Part shown: in pieces, positions 5,701 to 11,573 of the stretch
How the letters are laid out: each line of letters begins with the position of its first letter
Numbering within the stretch: position 1 is the first letter of the stretch
NCBI GenBank assembly: GCA_026391235.1
Contig: JAPLDV010000621.1
Span: 1-16,225 of the forward strand
DNA length: 16,225 bases
Direction of reading: 5' to 3'
Origin: Bacteroidia bacterium
GTDB taxonomy: Bacteria; Bacteroidota; Bacteroidia; Bacteroidales; UBA12481
Position numbers and translations under genes: made by a program
The notes under the pieces: generated by a model
What the model saw: only the letters and a program-made list of their open reading frames with translations
Databases searched by the model: none
Told to the model about the DNA's origin: nothing

Positions 5701-6684
5701 AAGGCCTTCCCAGAGAAATACCTGCCTGATTTTAACCTGAGTGGCCCCCATTCCGCGCAAAATCTGCATATCCGGTTTTTTTTCCAGCATCAGGAGGGTC
5801 AGTGAGGAAATGGTATTAAACGAGGCTACCATCAGGATAAAACCAAGAATCAAAAAAATAGCCCATTTTTCGGATGACATCACCCGGTAAAAATCGGCAT
5901 GCTGGGCAAGACGGTCCATAATCCTGAAATCCTTGCCGAAAACCGACGACAGATTTTTCATGACATCCGGTGTCAGTCGCGAATCGCTGACCTTAACTTC
6001 CAATGCACTGACCTCCTCTTCGGAATAATCAAAAAAATCACGTGCAAAATCCAGGGGCACAATCAGATATTTTGAATCGTAATCCTGCTGAACCCCAAAA
6101 ACGCCCGATGGAAAGAGATAGCGGTGATTGATAGATTGCATCGGATTAAGCAGAATCCGTCCTGTTCGCTTGGGTACATATACATGGATCGGATTGATTA
6201 AATTGAGACCGACACCCAATTCTCCGGCAAGTCCCTGGCCAATTACTCCCATTGGTGAATCGCCGGGAGCCAGATTGACCTCCCCATCAACCAGCAGCGA
6301 ATCAATGCCTGAAACTTTGCAGAACGCCGGACCCACACCCTTGATGGTGGCAATTGCCTGACGATCAAGATATTTCAACAAGGCATTCTCCTCAAGAACC
6401 TGGCAATAGTCAGCTACCCCGGGAATGGCCTGCAACCGGTTAAGCAGAACTGAATCGGCGTTGAAAGTTTTTCCCTCCACCGCGGTGATTTTGATATCCG
6501 GATCGAAGGAGCTGAAAAGCGAACGGATCAGGTGATCGAGCCCGTTAAATACCGAAAGCACTATGATGAGAGTCATTGTGCCCAGGGTTATTCCGGCTAC
6601 TGAGATCCGGGAGATCCAGTTAATGATGTGCCTCGACCGGCGAGCCTTGAAATATCTGAAAGCGATAAAAAGGGGAAGGTTCAT
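5635..6684 (-). CDS. LolC/LolE-like ABC transporter permease, C-terminally truncated
   Basis: A 349-residue FtsX-family permease of the LolCDE type, which lifts lipoproteins from the inner membrane toward the outer membrane with an ATPase partner (not in this window). Order: cytoplasmic start with FIAFRYFKARRSRHIINWIS, TM1 about 23-47, a periplasmic domain about 48-270 with the FNGLDHLIRSLFSSFDPDIKI segment, TM2 about 274-297, the coupling stretch KKPDMQILRGMGAT (302-315), and TM3 about 322-347. It stops at FLK*, just after TM3. The family normally has about 400 residues and a fourth helix, which is absent here. The sequence past the stop is dusB antisense, so this is a lost end and not a frameshift. 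It starts inside the rbfA stop (TAATG), pointing to coupled translation. The truncated protein may be non-functional, or the junction may be an assembly fault. Confidence 0.88.
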   Translation of the reverse strand: MNLPLFIAFRYFKARRSRHIINWISRISVAGITLGTMTLIIVLSVFNGLDHLIRSLFSSFDPDIKITAVEGKTFNADSVLLNRLQAIPGVADYCQVLEENALLKYLDRQAIATIKGVGPAFCKVSGIDSLLVDGEVNLAPGDSPMGVIGQGLAGELGVGLNLINPIHVYVPKRTGRILLNPMQSINHRYLFPSGVFGVQQDYDSKYLIVPLDFARDFFDYSEEEVSALEVKVSDSRLTPDVMKNLSSVFGKDFRIMDRLAQHADFYRVMSSEKWAIFLILGFILMVASFNTISSLTLLMLEKKPDMQILRGMGATQVKIRQVFLWEGLLVTGIGMVIGLLLGAAIYFLK

Positions 6685-7019
6685 TATTTCAATAATTCAC
6701 TGATCCGATCAACATAATCCAGGGAATCGTCGACGTAAAAACGCAGTTCCGGAATATGCCTTACCTGTTTCCCGATCTTTTTACCCAACTCATACCGGAT
6801 CATTTTAGTTTGATCTTCAAGAAGTTTGACTACCTCTTCGGCTCCTGATGAAGGGAAAACGCTGATATAGGACCTTGCCTGGCTGAGGTCAGGGCTCATC
6901 CGCACCTGGGTCACTGATATCATGTTTCCGTGACCGGCTAAACCATTATTCCCCCGGAAGTATTCGGCCAATTCTTTCTGGATCAGCCGGGCTACTTTTA
7001 ATTGACGTGTTGTTTCCAT
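6684..7019 (-). CDS. rbfA: Ribosome-binding factor A
   Basis: A 111-residue RbfA, a KH-like-fold protein that binds the 30S subunit near the 5' end of 16S rRNA during maturation and cold adaptation. Family features: RQLKVARLIQKELAEYF at 5-21, the VTQVRMSPDLSQARSYISVF strand-turn-strand at 36-55, and IPELRFYVDDSLDYVDRISELL at the C-terminus, where family members have a PxLxFxxDxS pattern. Length fits the family. Upstream is AGGAG nine bases from the ATG (plus-strand 7029-7033), a rare visible ribosome binding site for this window. The stop TAA shares its last base with the ATG of the permease gene, a pairing I believe is common in Bacteroidetes. It is divergent from trpS, and the two promoters overlap. 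Confidence 0.95.
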   Translation of the reverse strand: METTRQLKVARLIQKELAEYFRGNNGLAGHGNMISVTQVRMSPDLSQARSYISVFPSSGAEEVVKLLEDQTKMIRYELGKKIGKQVRHIPELRFYVDDSLDYVDRISELLK

Positions 7020-7050
7020 CTTATGGTTCTCCTCACTGGTTAATCGATAT

Positions 7051-7058
7051 CAAAGGTA
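7051..7058 (-). promoter_or_regulatory. Putative promoter of rbfA and the lolE-like gene
   Basis: On the minus strand TACCTTTG fully matches TAnnTTTG; a TTC (plus-strand 7079-7081) 20 bases upstream is a two-of-three match to the TTG of the -33 box. The start site would lie near 7044, giving a leader of about 25 bases. Confidence 0.5.
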
Positions 7059-7085
7059 ATCAAACCACACTAATCGAGGAATTTC

Positions 7086-7093
7086 TATCTTTG
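7086..7093 (+). promoter_or_regulatory. Putative promoter of trpS
   Basis: TATCTTTG fully matches TAnnTTTG, 27 bases before the ATG at 7121. No clear -33 box. Its upstream part would overlap the divergent rbfA promoter. Confidence 0.5.
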
Positions 7094-7120
7094 CGACCGT
7101 TTACACAGTACAAAATCAGC

Positions 7121-8113
7121 ATGCAAGAAACGGTATTAAGCGGAATCCGGTCGACGGGGAACCTGCATTTGGGTAATTATTTTGGCGCAATCCGCAATTT
7201 TGTAAGGATGCAGAATGAATATAACTGCTATTTTTTCGTAGCCGACTGGCATTCACTCACTACTCATCCGCATCCGAGGGACCTGCATGCCAATGTGAAA
7301 ACCGTATTATCGGAATATCTGGGCTGTGGGATTGATCCTGAAATTGCCACCCTGTATGTTCAAAGTGATATCCCGGAAATCGCCGAGCTCTATTTGCTGA
7401 TGAACATGAATGCGTATGTCGGCGAGCTAGAGCGGACCACTACTTTTAAGGAAAAGATCAGGAACCAGCCTGATAATGTCAATGCCGGTTTGCTCACCTA
7501 TCCTGTTCTGATGGCTACTGATATTATCATTCATAAAGCCAATAAAGTACCGGTTGGTAAGGATCAGGAGCAGAATATCGAGATGGCCCGGCGGTTTGCC
7601 CGGCGGTTTAATACCATTTATGAAACAGAATATTTCCCGGAACCTGAAGGATTCAGCTTCACCAAAGATCTGATAAAGATCCCCGGATTGGATGGATCCG
7701 GGAAAATGGGAAAATCCGAAGGTAATGCGATCAATCTGGCTGATGACGCTAAAACAATTCATAAGAAAGTGATGAGTGCCGTTACCGACAGCGGGCCGAC
7801 CGAGATGAACCAGACCCCGCCGGAGCCCATTGAAAATCTTTTTAAACTGATGGAGGTGGCCAGTGCATCTGAAACCGTGATTCATTTCAGGGAGCAATAT
7901 GCCAAATGTACTATCCGGTATGGTGATCTGAAAAAGCAATTATCTGCAGATATCATCCAGCTGACGGCACCCATCCGTGAGCGGATCCTTGAGATACAAT
8001 CCGACGATGCTTATCTGGCAAAAGTGGTGAAAATGGGAGCCGAAAAGGCCCGGGCCAGTGCATCTGCAACGCTGCGGGATGTGAGGGAGATTATCGGGTT
8101 CAGGAAGTTTTAA
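7121..8113 (+). CDS. trpS: Tryptophanyl-tRNA synthetase
   Basis: A 330-residue class I aminoacyl-tRNA synthetase that charges tRNA-Trp in the cytoplasm. The HIGH-type motif appears as TGNLHLGNY near the N-terminus and the KMSKS loop as GKMGKSEGN; between them are the family segments FVADWHSLTTH, the AELYLLMNMNAYVGELERTTTFKEK stretch, LLTYPVLMATDI and VPVGKDQEQNIEMARRFARRFN. The frame is open upstream to 7007, but ATG 7121 (MQETVLSGIRSTGN) is chosen because TrpRS proteins begin just before the HIGH region and because the upstream part would overlap the rbfA start. Length equals the usual 330. The stop TAA lies at the very edge of the heptamer hairpin shared with nadB. Confidence 0.97.
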   Translation: MQETVLSGIRSTGNLHLGNYFGAIRNFVRMQNEYNCYFFVADWHSLTTHPHPRDLHANVKTVLSEYLGCGIDPEIATLYVQSDIPEIAELYLLMNMNAYVGELERTTTFKEKIRNQPDNVNAGLLTYPVLMATDIIIHKANKVPVGKDQEQNIEMARRFARRFNTIYETEYFPEPEGFSFTKDLIKIPGLDGSGKMGKSEGNAINLADDAKTIHKKVMSAVTDSGPTEMNQTPPEPIENLFKLMEVASASETVIHFREQYAKCTIRYGDLKKQLSADIIQLTAPIRERILEIQSDDAYLAKVVKMGAEKARASASATLRDVREIIGFRKF

Positions 8114-8263
8114 GGCTCAAGGCTCAAGGCTCAAGGCTCAAGGCGCAAGGCGCAAGTAAGGTAAAAGTTATAAAAAACAGAAAGGTTGAAGTTGAAGAGA
8201 GTATCCTTCAAGCTTTCCTTTTTATTCCTTAATACTTACTTGCGCCTTGCGCCTTGAGCCTTA
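8111..8263. repeat. Giant heptamer-repeat hairpin between trpS and nadB
   Basis: Left arm: AAGGCTC four times (8112-8139), AAGGCGC twice (8140-8153), then AAGTAAG (8154-8160). Right arm 8235-8262 is the exact reverse complement of 8133-8160, 28 bp with no mismatch. The 74-base spacer is itself a decayed inverted repeat: GAAAGGTTGAAG (8180-8191) pairs with CTTCAAGCTTTC (8206-8217) at 11 of 12 positions around a 14-base loop. Both ends read TAAGGCTC inward, and these supply the stop codons of trpS and of nadB. The element can fold almost end to end in either transcript and is a plausible two-way transcription terminator or mRNA 3'-end shield; that role is inferred. Confidence 0.85.
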
Positions 8264-9823
8264 TTTCTTCGGATAATCCAGGTTATAGTGCAGCCCCCGG
8301 CTCTCTTTCCGCTGACGGGCATGTTTGACGATCAGATAAGCTACTTTGATGGCATTTCTAAGCTCACAGAGTTTGACTGATACTGTTGACCGGCCGTAAA
8401 GTTCCTCTGTTTCACGATAAAGGATATAGATCCGGTCGAGGGCTCTTTTCAGCCGGGCATTGGTTCGGACAATTCCCACATAGTTGGTCATGATCTGTTG
8501 CAGCTCCCTGGTACTTTGCGTGATCAGCACCATTTCATCCGGATTGCGTGTTCCCTCATCGTTCCACCGTGGTATTTCCTGCTGGTGATTCAGTTGTGGT
8601 AATTTGCGGCCCGAATCAATGGCAGCCCGATGGGAAAAAACTACCGCTTCAAGTAACGAATTGGATGCCAAGCGATTAGCACCATGCAAACCGGTACAGG
8701 CAACTTCACCGGCGGCATACAAATTACGGATGGTGGTCTGGCCATTTTCATCGGTTCGTATCCCCCCGCAGAAATAGTGTGCAGCAGGAACCACGGGCAC
8801 AGGCTCCCGGGTCATATCCACCCCGATGGATAGACATTTCTTGTATATATTCGGAAAATGGACCTTTAAACTTTCGGGCTCAATATGGTTGCAATACAGA
8901 TTAACAAAATCCTCTCCGCGGTTTTTCAGTTCCGTATCGATGGCACGTGCGACAATGTCTCTTGATGCCAAAGATCCTCGCGGATCGTATTTATTCATAA
9001 ACTCTTCGCCATCCTGGGTTTTGAGTATCCCGCCAAATCCCCTGACAGCCTCGGAAATGAGGAATGACGGGCGTTCTCCGGGATTATACAGGCTCGTTGG
9101 GTGGAATTGAAAGAATTCCACATGATCGACGTATGCTTTGGCACGGTAGGCCATTGCAATTCCATCGCCCGTGGCAATCGGAGGATTGGTGGTTGTCTGG
9201 TAAATATATCCGCTCCCTCCGGTTGCTAACAAGGTGATCTTGGAAAGAATCGTGTCGATCCGTCTGTTTTCGATATCAAAAGAGTAGGCCCCGTAACACT
9301 CGATTTCCGGATTGCCGCGAAACACAGGCGTTCCCAGATGGTGCTGTGTGATCAGGTCGAGTGCAAAGGATTTCTCGAGTATAGTTATATTCGGATGAGA
9401 CCTTACGCGGCCGGACAAAGCGCGCATGATTTCGGCCCCGGTGCTGTCTTTGTGATGCAAAATCCTGTTCTCCGAATGCCCCCCCTCGCGATTCAGGTTA
9501 AATTTGCCATCGGTATTTTTATCAAAATTGGCGCCCCAGGTGATCAGTGACTTGATCTGCTCCGGTGCTTCATTAACCACCATCCTAACGATCTTCTCAT
9601 CACATAGCCCGTCGCCGGCAATGAGGGTGTCCTGAACATGCTTTTCCGGATTATCAGGGGCATACATAACCGAGGCAATGCCACCCTGGGCATACCAGGT
9701 ATTGGTCTCTTCAAGGTTAGTTTTGCTGATCAGAATAACCTTACCAAACTCAGCAACCTGCAACGCATAGGACATCCCGGCGAGCCCGCTGCCAATCACC
9801 AAAAAATCAGTTTTGTGTTCCAT
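8261..9823 (-). CDS. nadB: L-aspartate oxidase
   Basis: A 520-residue FAD enzyme oxidising L-aspartate to iminoaspartate, the first step of de novo NAD synthesis; NadA then makes quinolinate. It belongs to the succinate dehydrogenase/fumarate reductase flavoprotein family. Seen in order: FAD-binding VIGSGLAGMSYAL (9-21), NTWYAQGGIASV (41-52), the HSENRILHHKDSTGAEI segment (116-132), FQFHPTSLY (238-246) with His241, ISEAVRGFGGIL (256-267) with Glu258, SRDIVARAI (287-295) with Arg288, PAAHYFCGG (346-354) with His349, NLYAAGEVACTGLHGANRL (367-385), and the C-terminal SRGLHYNLDYP typical of NadB. All residues equivalent to those of the E. coli active site are kept. nadA and nadC are not in the window. 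It is convergent with trpS and divergent from glyS. Confidence 0.97.
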   Translation of the reverse strand: MEHKTDFLVIGSGLAGMSYALQVAEFGKVILISKTNLEETNTWYAQGGIASVMYAPDNPEKHVQDTLIAGDGLCDEKIVRMVVNEAPEQIKSLITWGANFDKNTDGKFNLNREGGHSENRILHHKDSTGAEIMRALSGRVRSHPNITILEKSFALDLITQHHLGTPVFRGNPEIECYGAYSFDIENRRIDTILSKITLLATGGSGYIYQTTTNPPIATGDGIAMAYRAKAYVDHVEFFQFHPTSLYNPGERPSFLISEAVRGFGGILKTQDGEEFMNKYDPRGSLASRDIVARAIDTELKNRGEDFVNLYCNHIEPESLKVHFPNIYKKCLSIGVDMTREPVPVVPAAHYFCGGIRTDENGQTTIRNLYAAGEVACTGLHGANRLASNSLLEAVVFSHRAAIDSGRKLPQLNHQQEIPRWNDEGTRNPDEMVLITQSTRELQQIMTNYVGIVRTNARLKRALDRIYILYRETEELYGRSTVSVKLCELRNAIKVAYLIVKHARQRKESRGLHYNLDYPKK

Positions 9824-9828
9824 CGGTG

Positions 9829-9836
9829 CAAAAATC
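9829..9836 (-). promoter_or_regulatory. Putative nadB promoter (-7 box), nearly leaderless
   Basis: On the minus strand GATTTTTG matches TAnnTTTG except for the first base and ends five bases before the nadB ATG, the same tight layout as at dusB. No clear -33 box. Confidence 0.35.
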
Positions 9837-9857
9837 GGATAAATTAAGGAATTACCC

Positions 9858-9865
9858 TATTTTTG
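9858..9865 (+). promoter_or_regulatory. Putative glyS promoter
   Basis: TATTTTTG fully matches TAnnTTTG. A TCG at 9835-9837, 20 bases upstream, is a two-of-three match to the -33 TTG. The ATG at 9892 is 26 bases downstream. The predicted -33 side overlaps the nadB promoter. Confidence 0.5.
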
Positions 9866-9891
9866 AAGCCTGATATACCGATAGTTTCAAT

Positions 9892-11436
9892 ATGAATCAA
9901 GAAGAAGTATTTAAAAAGCTGGTTTCCCATTGCAAGGAATACGGTTTTGTTTTCCCATCGTCGGAGATTTACGACGGACTGAGTGCTGTTTATGATTATG
10001 GCCAGTACGGCGTTGAACTTAAGAATAATATTAAAAAATATTGGTGGGAATCGATGGTCCTGCTGCATGAAAATGTTGTTGGGCTTGATTCTGCCATATT
10101 TATGCATCCTACCATATGGAAAGCATCCGGGCATGTGGATGCCTTTAATGATCCGCTGATTGATAACAAAGATTCTAAAAAGCGTTATCGTGCCGATGTG
10201 CTGATTGAGGAGGAGATGGCGAAAATGGAGGGGAAGATCGATAAGGAGATCGAGAAAGCACGTAAGAGGTTTGGTGAGTCTTTTGATGAAACCATGTACC
10301 GGCAAACCAATCCGAGAGTGACCGAGATTCAGGTTAAGATTGATGCTTTGCATGCCCGTTTTGCCAAAGCCCTGAACGATAGCGATCTCACAGAACTCCG
10401 GCAGATCATTGTGGACAATGAAATCGTTTGCCCGGTATCAGGTACACGCAACTGGACCGAAGTCCGCCAGTTTAACCTGATGTTTTCCACCGAGATGGGC
10501 TCTACGGCGGACGGAGCTTTAAAAATCTACCTTCGGCCGGAGACGGCACAGGGAATTTTCGTGAATTATTTGAATGTTCAGAAAACCGGCCGGATGAAGA
10601 TTCCCTTTGGAATTGCACAGATCGGTAAAGCCTTCCGTAACGAGATCGTAGCCAGGCAGTTCATTTTCCGTATGCGCGAATTCGAACAGATGGAGATGCA
10701 GTTTTTTGTGAAACCGGGTGAAGAGCTTGCCTGGTTTGAATACTGGAAAGCCATCCGGATCCAGTGGCATCGCGCACTGGGTTTCAATCCAGAGCATTAT
10801 CGCTTTCATGATCATGATAAGCTGGCGCATTATGCAAATGCAGCAACCGACATCGAATATAAATTCCCGTTCGGTTTTAAGGAGGTGGAAGGGATTCACT
10901 CCCGTACAGATTTCGATCTGAGTCGCCATCAGGAATTCTCAGGTCGCAAGATTCAATATTATGATCCTGAGACCAACGAATCCTATGTTCCATTCGTCGT
11001 TGAAACCTCTATTGGGGTCGACCGTATGTTCTTACAGGTGATCTCGGCAGCTTATGCCGAGGAGGAGGCTCCTACTGCCGAAGGAGGCACTGACATTCGT
11101 ACAATCTTGAAACTACCGCCGCCACTGGCTCCGGTAAAACTTGCCGTATTTCCGCTGGTTAAAAAAGATGGCCTTCCCGAGATCGCCCGGCAGATTATCG
11201 ATGATCTTAAGTTCGATTTTTATTGCCAGTATGATGAAAAGGACTCTATCGGCAGGCGGTACCGGCGGCACGATGCCATTGGAACTCCGTATTGCGTGAC
11301 GGTAGATCATCAGACCTGTGAGGATAATACCGTAACCATCCGCAACCGCGACACGATGGAACAGGAGAGAGTGCCCATCGCGAGTTTGCGGGAGATGGTG
11401 GGGAGTAAAGTGAATATGAAGAACCTTTTAAAATAG
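9892..11436 (+). CDS. glyS: Glycyl-tRNA synthetase, single-chain class II type
   Basis: A 514-residue homodimeric (alpha2) class II GlyRS, the eukaryote/archaea-like type used by Bacteroidetes, distinct from the alpha2-beta2 GlyQ/GlyS enzyme. Seen: VFPSSEIYDGLSAVYDYGQYG (20-40), a charged helical insert about 95-165, PVSGTRNWTEVRQFNLMF (181-198), the YLRPETAQGIFVNY segment (213-226), motif 2 AFRNEIVARQFIFRMREFEQMEM (247-269), the FGFKEVEGIHSRTDFDLSRHQ segment (327-346), motif 3 ETSIGVDRMFL (371-381), then an anticodon-binding domain from about 410 (APVKLAVFPL) to the end. Length and order match the family. It has its own promoter and is divergent from nadB. The stop TAG sits seven bases before the first heptamer of the following repeat. 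Confidence 0.96.
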   Translation: MNQEEVFKKLVSHCKEYGFVFPSSEIYDGLSAVYDYGQYGVELKNNIKKYWWESMVLLHENVVGLDSAIFMHPTIWKASGHVDAFNDPLIDNKDSKKRYRADVLIEEEMAKMEGKIDKEIEKARKRFGESFDETMYRQTNPRVTEIQVKIDALHARFAKALNDSDLTELRQIIVDNEIVCPVSGTRNWTEVRQFNLMFSTEMGSTADGALKIYLRPETAQGIFVNYLNVQKTGRMKIPFGIAQIGKAFRNEIVARQFIFRMREFEQMEMQFFVKPGEELAWFEYWKAIRIQWHRALGFNPEHYRFHDHDKLAHYANAATDIEYKFPFGFKEVEGIHSRTDFDLSRHQEFSGRKIQYYDPETNESYVPFVVETSIGVDRMFLQVISAAYAEEEAPTAEGGTDIRTILKLPPPLAPVKLAVFPLVKKDGLPEIARQIIDDLKFDFYCQYDEKDSIGRRYRRHDAIGTPYCVTVDHQTCEDNTVTIRNRDTMEQERVPIASLREMVGSKVNMKNLLK

Positions 11437-11443
11437 GTAAAAA

Positions 11444-11557
11444 GGGTATCGGGTATCGGGTATCAGGTATCGGAAAGAAGCATGGTGTCAAAAAACCGAC
11501 ATCCGATACCTGATACCCGAAACCCGAAACCCGATAACTGATAACCGATACCCGACA
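11444..11557. repeat. Second heptamer-repeat inverted element, after glyS
   Basis: Left arm: GGGTATC three times then AGGTATC (11444-11471) plus GG. Right arm, after a 29-base spacer, from 11503: about eight units in the other orientation (CCGATAC, CTGATAC, CCGAAAC twice, CCGATAA, CTGATAA, CCGATAC, CCGACAA). The inner 18 bp pair perfectly (11456-11473 with 11503-11520); further out there is about one T/A mismatch per unit. The spacer holds a weak small stem. The design matches the trpS/nadB element, but the heptamer is unrelated. It fills most of the 137-base gap between glyS and the YfhO gene. Function unknown. Confidence 0.85.
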
Positions 11558-11573
11558 ACAAAATATCAAGAGT

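Noticed and set aside
7007..7120. Upstream extension of trpS
   Set aside because: It overlaps the rbfA start, contains both promoters, and TrpRS proteins start at the 7121 ATG position.
8111..8263. CRISPR array
   Set aside because: Units are 7 bp with no spacers and the two halves are inverted, unlike a CRISPR repeat-spacer layout; no cas genes nearby.
10519..10929. Minus-strand frames of 136 and 69 codons inside glyS
   Set aside because: They lie antisense to motif 2 and neighbouring conserved glyS sequence; composition is that of a shadow frame.
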